Source of the DNA: Flavobacteriaceae bacterium
GTDB taxonomy: Bacteria; Bacteroidota; Bacteroidia; Flavobacteriales; Flavobacteriaceae
Direction of reading: 5' to 3'
Assembly: GCA_947453885.1 (NCBI GenBank)
Contig: CANGIF010000002.1
Coordinates: 62,001 to 126,000 of the forward strand
Length of the DNA stretch: 64,000 nucleotides
In this document: positions 1-6,871 of the stretch, in pieces
How the letters are laid out: every line of letters begins with the position of its first letter
Numbering within the stretch: the stretch's first letter is position 1
Notes under the pieces: generated by a model
The model's database searches: none
Told to the model about the DNA's origin: nothing
What the model saw: only the letters and a program-made list of their open reading frames with translations
Translations under genes and position numbers: made by a program

Positions 1-233
1 GTAAAAGCTTTTATTCCTGTTAAATCTGTAATGTTATTACCTCCAATAGAAATAGTGCCACTGTAAGCTGCGGCTTCTGCAGGAGTAATGTTAGTGGTAC
101 TGGTTGGATGTGGTACATGAGCCAAAACCCAATTTTTAAAAGTTGTATTTGGAATAGAAACATACTGAGCATGAACTTTAGTAAATCCAATTAATAAGAA
201 CACGAACAATGTTAATTTTGTAAAATTTTTCAT
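1..233 (-). CDS. Secreted leucine-rich-repeat protein, N-terminal part only
   Basis: This open frame starts at an ATG on the minus strand and runs off the left edge; the ORF track does not list it. The first ~22 residues (MKNFTKLTLFVFLLIGFTKVHAQ) form a clear Sec signal peptide. The next stretch, with IPNTTFKNWV and then GNNITDLTGIKAF, resembles the opening of Bacteroidetes LRR surface proteins, where a calcium-dockerin-like segment leads into internin-type LRRs. Such proteins usually end in a T9SS sorting domain, but that end lies outside the window. A TAnnTTTG-like -7 element sits at 294-301 on the minus strand, with no matching TTG at the right distance. The signal peptide is seen directly; the LRR assignment is by resemblance of the short visible part. 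Confidence 0.75.
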   Translation of the reverse strand, partial: MKNFTKLTLFVFLLIGFTKVHAQYVSIPNTTFKNWVLAHVPHPTSTTNITPAEAAAYSGTISIGGNNITDLTGIKAF

Positions 234-375
234 TATTTATTTTTTAAATCAGTTTAAAACAAACTCTTTTTGAGAGTGCTATCTGTTATTTTGCAAAAGT
301 AAGAGAAAAAAATATAGAAATGGTTGTTGATTAAATTATTAAATCGGATTTGATAGCTATTTTAAACTCATATAA

Positions 376-1161
376 TCATTTAGCTTTTTTTCTAACTTTC
401 ATATTTAAAAACTCAACTAACAAAGAAAATGAAATTGCAAAATACAAATAGGCTTTTGGTACCGTACCTACTTTATTCCCCATTACGGATAAATGTGAAA
501 TATGAGCAGCCTCGGTAATCAACATAAATCCAATCAAAATTAAAAAAGTTAGTCCAAGCATCTGAATTGTTGGGTGTTGGTTAACAAAATCACCAACTGG
601 TTTTGCAAAAAGCATCATTATTAACATCGATACAACTACAGCAACAATCATAATTACTATTGCATCTTTCGGGTTTTCGGAAATACCATTAGTCATACCA
701 ATTGCAGTTAATATACTGTCAAAAGAAAATACTAAATTTATCATTGAAATTTGCAAAACTGCACTCGTTAATGATGCTGATCTTTGAGATTTTACTACTT
801 TCTCATCATGCTTTTTATCTTCAACTTTTTCATGAATCTCTTTTGTGCTTTTATATAGTAGAAAGATACCGCCAGCAAATAAAATTATAGCTTGTCCACT
901 GATGTTTCCAGATAAAAATGAAAAATGAAGTTCAAAAAAGGTTTGATTTAAAGCAGTTAATATCGACAACATAAAGAGTAAACCAATTCTAATTAGCATT
1001 GCTAAAAGTAAACCAATATTTGTTGCTTTGCTTCGTTGTTCGGGCTCAAGTTTATCGGCGGCAATTGATATAAAAATAATATTATCAATTCCCAATACAA
1101 TTTCTAAAAAAGTTAATGTTAATAAGGCTATCCAAGCGTTTGCATTTAAAAAAACTTCCAT
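376..1161 (-). CDS. TerC family integral membrane protein
   Basis: A 261-residue polytopic membrane protein of the TerC family, with about seven hydrophobic segments. The family's acidic intramembrane motifs are visible: LEIVLGIDNII near residue 20-29 and FSFDSILTAIG near residue 145-153. A charged, lysine-rich cytoplasmic loop (KEIHEKVEDKKHDEK) separates the two halves. TerC proteins are linked to metal ion (manganese or calcium) efflux and tellurite resistance, but the substrate cannot be read here. It is the last gene of a leftward operon, 16 bp after the small lipoprotein gene. A second, longer TerC/Alx-type protein is encoded at 40437-41390, so the genome has at least two members. Confidence 0.9.
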   Translation of the reverse strand: MEVFLNANAWIALLTLTFLEIVLGIDNIIFISIAADKLEPEQRSKATNIGLLLAMLIRIGLLFMLSILTALNQTFFELHFSFLSGNISGQAIILFAGGIFLLYKSTKEIHEKVEDKKHDEKVVKSQRSASLTSAVLQISMINLVFSFDSILTAIGMTNGISENPKDAIVIMIVAVVVSMLIMMLFAKPVGDFVNQHPTIQMLGLTFLILIGFMLITEAAHISHLSVMGNKVGTVPKAYLYFAISFSLLVEFLNMKVRKKAK

Positions 1162-1177
1162 TTTTGAGATCTTTATT

Positions 1178-1570
1178 TTAATGATTTAGTATTACTTTTT
1201 CTGCTTTCCCTTGTTTTTTTTGTTCATTACCAACCCAACCAAATTCAAATAGGTAAGACTTTTTTGTTGTAGATAAAATTCTTACATCTATTGCTTTTTC
1301 ATCTGCACTACTTTTAGGATGTTTTTTCTTTAAAATGTACTCGCAATCATTTACCCAACGAATTGTTGAAGTATCTATTTTTCCTTCATAGTTTTCTATT
1401 TCTATACTATCGTTACGGTCAAAGTAAGTAGTTTTAGTTACTCCATTAACTTTAGTTTCAAATTTAAATTTTCCAGTTTTAAAATCTTTACAATTCAACT
1501 CAACATCGTAACAAGATGCACAAAACAAAAATGCGAAAAATAGAATTGATTTATTGGTTTTTAGGAACAT
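1178..1570 (-). CDS. Small lipoprotein of a Flavobacteriia family often mislabelled DNA topoisomerase IV
   Basis: A 130-residue protein with a short hydrophobic N-terminus ending in FCASC, consistent with a lipoprotein signal and lipidation at Cys20. The body contains CKDFKTGKFKFE, NDSIEIENYEGKIDTSTIRWVNDCEY and a lysine-rich segment, a pattern I recognise from small Flavobacterium proteins carrying the legacy label DNA topoisomerase IV. Nothing in it resembles a topoisomerase: it is far too short and has no TOPRIM or catalytic tyrosine region. The function is unknown. Two further cysteines could form a disulfide in the periplasm or at the outer membrane. It lies between DUF6095 and TerC in the same operon. 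Confidence 0.8.
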   Translation of the reverse strand: MFLKTNKSILFFAFLFCASCYDVELNCKDFKTGKFKFETKVNGVTKTTYFDRNDSIEIENYEGKIDTSTIRWVNDCEYILKKKHPKSSADEKAIDVRILSTTKKSYLFEFGWVGNEQKKQGKAEKVILNH

Positions 1571-1594
1571 AAGGTGCTATTAATCTATAATTAA

Positions 1595-1816
1595 TTAATC
1601 ATTAAACAAACTTCTCATTATCGTTTTTATACCTAGAAAAGCTAACAAAACTGCACCTAAACAAATTGCAATTCCAATTACTAATACCAAAATATAATAC
1701 GGATTGTGCTGGTTTTTAAAAGCACTGTTTAAAACAACTGGCCCTAAAAACAAAAGAGGCATTGAAAAAGAAAAATAGCGCAGTGATTTTAAAAATAATT
1801 TTTTATTTGTTGCCAT
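1595..1816 (-). CDS. DUF6095 family small membrane protein
   Basis: I start this 73-residue protein at the internal ATG (MATNKKLFLKSLRYF) rather than at the track's upstream start. The upstream extension has no counterpart I recognise, and the ATG start leaves 10 bp after the stop of murQ. Two hydrophobic helices (about residues 17-31 and 41-63) are joined by a short polar loop (FKNQHNP). The pattern matches the Flavobacteriaceae DUF6095 family, which has no known function. Its place between murQ and a lipoprotein gene is consistent with an envelope role, but that is inference. Confidence 0.75.
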   Translation of the reverse strand: MATNKKLFLKSLRYFSFSMPLLFLGPVVLNSAFKNQHNPYYILVLVIGIAICLGAVLLAFLGIKTIMRSLFND

Positions 1817-1826
1817 TTGAATTGAT

Positions 1827-2651
1827 TTAATGTATATTTTCAGAATTGTAATTTTCAATAGTATTTCTAACGCTTCCGTTTTGTTTTAACAACTGTAAAG
1901 CAAGGTCATAATCAACTGGAATCTCGCTCATTATCATTTTAACACCTCGATCAACAAGTTTATCGTTACTTAATTGCATATCAACCATTTTGTTTCCTTT
2001 TACTTTCCCAAGTTGAATCATCGTTGCTGTTGATACCATGTTTAAAACTAATTTTTGTGCGGTGCCGGCTTTCATTCTGGAACTTCCAGTTACAAATTCA
2101 GGACCAACAATTACAACTATAGGATAAGCAGCGGTCAAAGCCAAAGGACTTCCTTCATTACAAGTAATACACCCAGTAATAATATTATTTTCATTACATT
2201 TTTTCAAACCTTCAATTACATAAGGTGTGGTTCCAGAAGCTGCAATTCCAATAACAATATCTTTAGTACTTATATTATGGTCTTGTAAATCAATCCATGC
2301 TTGTGTCGTATTGTCTTCGGCATTTTCAACAGCTCTGCGAATAGCTTTGTCTCCGCCAGCAATAATTCCATTTACTAAATCGGAAGGAACTCCAAAAGTT
2401 GGCGGACATTCGGATGCATCAACAATTCCTAATCGTCCAGAAGTTCCCGCTCCAATATAAAACAATTTTCCTCCCTGTTTTAATTGTTCAACTATTTTGG
2501 TTACTAAATTTTCAATTTGAGGTAGTGCTTTTTCAACTGCTAACGGAACTGTTTTGTCTTCTCTATTAATATTTACTAATAAATTAGATAAAGACATTTG
2601 GTCTAAATGATCGTATTTGGATGCTTGTTCTGTGGTTTTAGTAAAAGTCAT
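1827..2651 (-). CDS. murQ: N-acetylmuramic acid 6-phosphate etherase
   Basis: MurQ cleaves the D-lactyl ether of MurNAc-6-phosphate to give GlcNAc-6-phosphate during recovery of cell-wall sugars. The 274-residue protein has an SIS sugar-phosphate isomerase fold, with the signature YIGAGTSGRLGIVDASECPP about one quarter in, and ASGTTPYVIEGL and GSSRMKAGTAQK further on. A small helical C-terminal region follows. I moved the start from the track's long form to the ATG at 2651 (MTFTKTTEQAS). The upstream 26 residues are basic and low-complexity, and family members begin near this point. It sits between the ZIP transporter and DUF6095 genes. No anhydro-MurNAc kinase gene is adjacent, so the rest of the recycling pathway must be elsewhere. 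Confidence 0.95.
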   Translation of the reverse strand: MTFTKTTEQASKYDHLDQMSLSNLLVNINREDKTVPLAVEKALPQIENLVTKIVEQLKQGGKLFYIGAGTSGRLGIVDASECPPTFGVPSDLVNGIIAGGDKAIRRAVENAEDNTTQAWIDLQDHNISTKDIVIGIAASGTTPYVIEGLKKCNENNIITGCITCNEGSPLALTAAYPIVVIVGPEFVTGSSRMKAGTAQKLVLNMVSTATMIQLGKVKGNKMVDMQLSNDKLVDRGVKMIMSEIPVDYDLALQLLKQNGSVRNTIENYNSENIH

Positions 2652-2700
2652 TTTTTCAATTCTATTTTTTGAAGTACTTAGGTAAAATTTAATAGTTTTT

Positions 2701-3369
2701 TTATAAAATATAAGCAAGTGCAATTCCAAATATAATCATCGAAATTTTAGCAATATTGAATTTATGTCCTTCACTACTCTCGAAAATAATGGTTGATGAA
2801 ATGTGAAAAAGTATTCCAATAACTATAGCTGTAATTTGATTGTAATACTCATTCAAAAAGAAAAATCTTTCAGCAGTAATTGTTCCTATTGGCGTCATGA
2901 TGGCAAAGGTCATCATAAAGGCAATTAAAGCAATTTTATTCAATTCAGCATTTACGAAAAAAACAGTTAAAATAATTGCTATTGGGAGATGGTGAATAGC
3001 TATTCCAAGTGCTAAATTAGCATGATGGCTTACTGGAAAACCTTCTAAAAAAGCATGAATGCACAAACTTATAAATAACAACCAAGGCATTTTTGTCATT
3101 TTATCATGTCCGTGAACATGACCGTGTTCTGCACCTTTTGAGAAAAATTCTAATACAATTTGAAATAAAATTCCAATCATTATAAAGATACCAACTTTTT
3201 TGTTTCCACCTAAATAAACATCAGGAAGTAAGTGCATTACCGTTAAAGACAATAAAAAAGAACCACTAAATGCTAAAACTAATTTTAGATTATTTTTAGC
3301 TTTAGGTTTTAAAAGGAGTGCTATTGCAAATCCAAAAAGTACTGATAAAAAGGGTAATAAATAAATCAT
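2701..3369 (-). CDS. ZIP family metal transporter
   Basis: A 222-residue membrane protein with about seven to eight hydrophobic helices. It has the ZIP hallmarks: HLLPD in an early helix, a histidine-rich cytoplasmic loop (HGHVHGHD, about residues 83-90), and HAFLEGFPVSHH with IAIHHLPIAI, which supply the binuclear metal site. ZIP proteins carry zinc, iron or other divalent cations into the cytoplasm. The exact metal cannot be told from sequence. The gene lies 25 bp downstream of the methyltransferase gene and 49 bp upstream of murQ in the leftward operon. Confidence 0.88.
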   Translation of the reverse strand: MIYLLPFLSVLFGFAIALLLKPKAKNNLKLVLAFSGSFLLSLTVMHLLPDVYLGGNKKVGIFIMIGILFQIVLEFFSKGAEHGHVHGHDKMTKMPWLLFISLCIHAFLEGFPVSHHANLALGIAIHHLPIAIILTVFFVNAELNKIALIAFMMTFAIMTPIGTITAERFFFLNEYYNQITAIVIGILFHISSTIIFESSEGHKFNIAKISMIIFGIALAYIL

Positions 3370-3394
3370 TCGTCTTTCTACTTTACAATTTTTA

Positions 3395-4138
3395 TTATTT
3401 AAAAATCATAATTAATCGTTCACTCGTTTGTTTAAGGTATTTTTTTAATTTATAATCCCCAAAGGTGTCTAACAAATAAATTCCAGCTTCATCCATCATT
3501 TTTTGAAAATCTTCCAACGTAAAGGCTCTTACTTTTTCTTCAAAATGAAATTTTTGACCTTGATTTTCAAATTGTATATCTTTTATAATGTAACCTTCTG
3601 ATAAATATCTTTTTAAATAAAAATCAATACCGTCAATGGTTTTAATTTCTTCAGGAACTAAATTAGTAATTACTTGCTGTACATTCATAAAATCCAGCAC
3701 TGCAAACCCATATTCGGAAAGATTTTCTTTAATGGCAACCAGAGTTTTCAAATGATCTATATCATTTTCAAAATAACCAAAACTGGTAAACAAGTTAAAG
3801 ACAGCGTCAAACTTTTCATCCAAAGGTTCTCTCATATCATGCACTCTAAATCGGAGTTTTTCATTAGCATTTATAGATGCCTCTTCAATGCTATTTGTCG
3901 CTATATCAACTCCTAATACATCAAATCCTAATTGATTTAAATAAATAGAATGTCGTCCTTTTCCACAAGCTAAATCCAAAACTTTGCCCGATTCTGGTAT
4001 GTTTAAATAATGTGTCAAATTATCCATAAAAATCTGTGCTTCACGGTAATTTCTTTCCTTGTACAATATATGATAATATGGTGTATCAAACCATGAGGCG
4101 AACCAATTTTCTGATTTGGAATTTTCTATTGTTGACAT
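3395..4138 (-). CDS. Class I SAM-dependent methyltransferase
   Basis: A 247-residue cytoplasmic protein with a Rossmann-type SAM domain. Motif I reads VLDLACGKGRHSIYL (about residues 53-67), followed by GVDIA at the end of strand 2 and the acidic FDAVFNLFTSFGYF segment. The C-terminal third (EEKVRAFTLEDFQKMMDEAG) has the insertion common in small-molecule methyltransferases of the UbiE/ubiquinone type. The substrate is unknown. It is the first gene of the leftward operon, and its promoter region is shared with the divergent THUMP methyltransferase. Confidence 0.85.
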   Translation of the reverse strand: MSTIENSKSENWFASWFDTPYYHILYKERNYREAQIFMDNLTHYLNIPESGKVLDLACGKGRHSIYLNQLGFDVLGVDIATNSIEEASINANEKLRFRVHDMREPLDEKFDAVFNLFTSFGYFENDIDHLKTLVAIKENLSEYGFAVLDFMNVQQVITNLVPEEIKTIDGIDFYLKRYLSEGYIIKDIQFENQGQKFHFEEKVRAFTLEDFQKMMDEAGIYLLDTFGDYKLKKYLKQTSERLIMIFK

Positions 4139-4166
4139 TTATATTTTCAAATGAATTCTTACCGTG

Positions 4167-4185
4167 CAAATTTAGTGTATTTTTG
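4167..4185. promoter_or_regulatory. Divergent pair of Bacteroidetes -7 elements
   Basis: On the minus strand the sequence TAAATTTG (4174 to 4167) fits TAnnTTTG and lies about 29 bases before the methyltransferase ATG. On the plus strand TATTTTTG (4178-4185) fits the same pattern upstream of the THUMP gene. No well-spaced TTG -33 element accompanies the plus element; the minus one has TTG 23 bases away. The calls rest mainly on the -7 matches. Confidence 0.35.
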
Positions 4186-4271
4186 CAGAAGTTATTCCAA
4201 GTTTGAAGTTTGATATTTTAGGATGTAAGATTTATTTGGAATTTGGAATTTGATTATTGTATTATATAGAA

Positions 4272-5435
4272 ATGGAAAATTTTAAAATGATAGCCAAAAC
4301 CTTTTTTGGTTTTGAAGAAATACTAGCGCAAGAACTAAAAAATTTAGGTGCACAAGATGTTGAACAAGGTATTAGAATGGTTAGCTTTAGAGGCGATAAA
4401 GGCTTTATGTACAAAGCAAATTTAGCGCTAAGAACTGCTTTAAAAATTTTAAAACCAATCTATCATTTTAGAGCTACAAACGAAGAAAGTTTGTACAAAG
4501 GAATGGGAGGTATAAATTGGTCAACCTTTATGAATGCTAACCAGACATTTGTAATAGATTCAACTATTCACTCAGATTATTTTAAACATTCGCAGTTTAT
4601 TTCTCAAAAATGTAAAGATGCAATTGTCGATCAATTTAGAAATAAATCTGGACAAAGACCAAGTATAGATAAGGATTTTCCAGATTTACGAATAAATGTA
4701 CATATTGATAAAGATCAAGTTTCAGTTGCTTTAGACACTTCTGGTACTTCTTTACATCAACGCGGTTATAGAACAGCTACAAATATTGCTCCTATCAACG
4801 AAGTTTTAGCAGCAGGTATGTTGTTGCTTTCTGGCTGGGACGGTCAAGGGGATTTTATGGATCCTATGTGTGGAAGTGGAACTATTTTAGCCGAAGCTGC
4901 AATGATTGCTTGTAGAATTCCAGCCAACATCAACCGAAAAGAATTTGCTTTTGAAAAGTGGCGGGATTGGGACAACGAATTGTTTGATGAAATTGTTACA
5001 AGTTTATTAAAAAAAGTTAGAGAGTTTCACTATTCAATAATTGGTTTTGACAAAGCACCTAGTGCAGTTTTAAAAGCGAAAGATAATATTAGAAATGCTA
5101 ATTTAGAAGAATACATTACTATAAAAGAATACAACTTTTTTTCTTCTCAAAAACAAACTTCAGGCCCTTTGCATATTGTTTTTAACCCACCTTATGGCGA
5201 ACGCTTAGATATTGAAATGGAGCGTTTTTACAAAGAAATTGGCGACACTTTGAAACAAAATTACCCAGGTACAACTGCCTGGTTTATTACAGCAAACCTC
5301 GAAGCTTTAAAATTTGTTGGCTTAAAACCTTCTAGAAAAATAAAATTATTTAATGGAAGCCTAGAAGCTCGTTTGGTTAAATATGAAATGTATGAAGGTA
5401 GTAAAAGAACAAAATTTCAAAACACATCGAATTAA
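4272..5435 (+). CDS. THUMP domain class I SAM-dependent RNA methyltransferase (RlmL N-terminal/YpsC-like)
   Basis: Likely a 23S rRNA (guanine-N2)-methyltransferase, 387 residues from the ATG I prefer (MENFKMIAKTFFGFEE), six codons into the tracked ORF. The N-terminal ~150 residues form a ferredoxin-like plus THUMP RNA-binding region. A Rossmann methyltransferase domain follows, with motif I in FMDPMCGSGTILAEAA and the catalytic NPPY motif in IVFNPPYGERL. An NPPY tetrad marks enzymes acting on exocyclic amino groups. The length matches the single-domain YpsC-like group rather than the two-domain E. coli RlmL. A small membrane protein gene follows after 17 bp. Confidence 0.9.
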   Translation: MENFKMIAKTFFGFEEILAQELKNLGAQDVEQGIRMVSFRGDKGFMYKANLALRTALKILKPIYHFRATNEESLYKGMGGINWSTFMNANQTFVIDSTIHSDYFKHSQFISQKCKDAIVDQFRNKSGQRPSIDKDFPDLRINVHIDKDQVSVALDTSGTSLHQRGYRTATNIAPINEVLAAGMLLLSGWDGQGDFMDPMCGSGTILAEAAMIACRIPANINRKEFAFEKWRDWDNELFDEIVTSLLKKVREFHYSIIGFDKAPSAVLKAKDNIRNANLEEYITIKEYNFFSSQKQTSGPLHIVFNPPYGERLDIEMERFYKEIGDTLKQNYPGTTAWFITANLEALKFVGLKPSRKIKLFNGSLEARLVKYEMYEGSKRTKFQNTSN

Positions 5436-5452
5436 TTTATTTTTATAAGAAT

Positions 5453-5692
5453 ATGACCAAATTACAATTAAAATCTTTTATTTACCAGTTAATTGCCTTT
5501 ACCATTTTATTTATTGGAATTCGATTTTTAGTATTAGAATTTACTACACTAAAAGGATTTTTAGTATCTTTAATTGCATTTATTGTTGGCACTGTTTTAG
5601 CACCTAAATTTCAAGCAGTAAAAACCAAAGATGGAGAAAAACTATATATGAAATGGCTTTTTATTAAAGGTGTAAAAGAAATTGACAGTTAA
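5453..5692 (+). CDS. Small two-helix membrane protein, function unknown
   Basis: A 79-residue protein with two predicted transmembrane helices (about residues 9-28 and 32-50). A hydrophilic tail follows (KFQAVKTKDGEKLYMKW) and probably faces the cytoplasm. I do not recognise a named family. It begins 17 bp after the methyltransferase stop and is followed 24 bp later by the ABC module, so all four genes may be co-transcribed. Whether it works with the ABC transporter is inference from position only. Confidence 0.6.
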   Translation: MTKLQLKSFIYQLIAFTILFIGIRFLVLEFTTLKGFLVSLIAFIVGTVLAPKFQAVKTKDGEKLYMKWLFIKGVKEIDS

Positions 5693-5716
5693 AATAAGTA
5701 ACCAATTGTTAAAGTA

Positions 5717-5995
5717 GTGAAACTAAAATTGTTTTGGGAATTTTACAAAAGTATAGGATTTATCAACGTGCCTATTTTGCTACTTTCAATTATTTTCAAT
5801 CCAAAATTTATAGTTGTAAATGCAACTTTTATAGCAATACCGCTAGCATTTGGATTTAAAGAAATTTTTAGAAAGAACGAATATTACTTTTACTACAACA
5901 ATGCCATTAGCAAAAAACAATTAATGTTTTTTTGCTCTGTTCTTAATTTAATTATTGCCCTTTTACTACTTATGATTGTATGGCAAGTATTTTAG
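5717..5995 (+). CDS. Small hydrophobic membrane protein, probable partner of the adjacent ABC ATPase
   Basis: The frame opens with GTG and encodes 92 residues. There are about three hydrophobic stretches (residues 15-27, 30-46 and 68-91) and a tyrosine-rich connecting loop (NEYYFYYNNAISKK). The last 16 bp overlap the start of the ATPase gene, a strong sign of translational coupling. At this size it is much smaller than a normal ABC permease of five or six helices. It would have to oligomerise, act with another protein, or be a regulator. I do not recognise a named family. Confidence 0.65.
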   Translation: MKLKLFWEFYKSIGFINVPILLLSIIFNPKFIVVNATFIAIPLAFGFKEIFRKNEYYFYYNNAISKKQLMFFCSVLNLIIALLLLMIVWQVF

Positions 5996-6645
5996 AAATT
6001 GACAGCATAAACATATCCATTGGTTCAAAAAAAATACTTTCGGATGTTTATTTAAAATGTGAAACAAACGATATAATTGGCGTTTTTGGTCTAAATGGTT
6101 CAGGTAAAAGTACATTATTAAAAATTATTTTTGGCACTTTAACAGCAGAAAGTAGTTTTATTAAGTTGAACAACTGCGTTTTAAAAAAAGCATACCTATT
6201 AACAAATGGAATATCATTTTTACCACAAAATCATTTTATTCCCTCTAATTTAACTGTTGAAAAAACAATAAAATTATTCGTAAAAATTGAACATCGAATA
6301 TCTTTTTTTAACGATTCACTACTACAACCCATTTTAAAATCAAAAATTAGTTCCTTATCAGAAGGTGAAGTGAACTATTTTGAAGTGAAATTAATAGTTT
6401 TCAACGACTCAAAATTTTGTATATTAGACGAACCATTTAGTGGACTATCTCCTATTATGGCTGAAAAAATAGCAGCATTAATTGTAGAAAAAGCAAAAGT
6501 TAAAGGAATAATTATAACCGATCCAAATTATAAAAATGTTTTAGCAATTGCTACTAAAATTTTTCTAATTAAAGACACAGTTGGGAAAATGCTAAAAAAC
6601 AAACAAGAACTCCAAAAAATAGGGTATAAAATTGAAATAGAATAG
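5980..6645 (+). CDS. ABC transporter ATP-binding protein with atypical H-loop
   Basis: A 221-residue ABC ATPase. Walker A is GLNGSGKST (about residues 38-46), the Q-loop glutamine is in FLPQNHF, the signature is degenerate (SSLSEGE in place of LSGGQ), Walker B is FCILDEPF and the D-loop is SGLSP. The switch (H-loop) histidine, which normally follows as TDH, is replaced by proline in IIITDPNYKNV. That histidine contacts the ATP gamma-phosphate in classical ABC enzymes, so hydrolysis may be slow or altered. The gene overlaps the 92-residue membrane protein gene and ends before a strong terminator. Related lone Bacteroidetes ATPases normally keep TDH, as far as I recall. Confidence 0.85.
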   Translation: MASILEIDSINISIGSKKILSDVYLKCETNDIIGVFGLNGSGKSTLLKIIFGTLTAESSFIKLNNCVLKKAYLLTNGISFLPQNHFIPSNLTVEKTIKLFVKIEHRISFFNDSLLQPILKSKISSLSEGEVNYFEVKLIVFNDSKFCILDEPFSGLSPIMAEKIAALIVEKAKVKGIIITDPNYKNVLAIATKIFLIKDTVGKMLKNKQELQKIGYKIEIE

Positions 6646-6672
6646 GTTTTTTTTATAAAGAATTCATTACAA

Positions 6673-6706
6673 AACAATAAAGACAGTAAAAACTGTCTTT
6701 ATTGTT
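6673..6706. terminator. Strong hairpin terminator after the ABC operon
   Basis: A perfect 15-bp stem (left arm AACAATAAAGACAGT) with an AAAA loop lies 27 bp after the ABC ATPase stop. The outer stem is A/T-rich and gives a short U-rich 3' side in either direction. It could therefore also stop transcripts of the convergent T9SS gene. Confidence 0.8.
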
Positions 6707-6871
6707 GCATATTTCTATATTTTACAAATTATTTTTCATCATTTAAAAACCAAATATTTTTTTGTATAGAATTTATATTCAACTAAAAAAAGAATTGTAA
6801 TTAAGTACAATAAACCTGTTGTCTAATAAATATTTTTTTTTAAATTAATTTTTTTTATCTAAATTTAAAAT

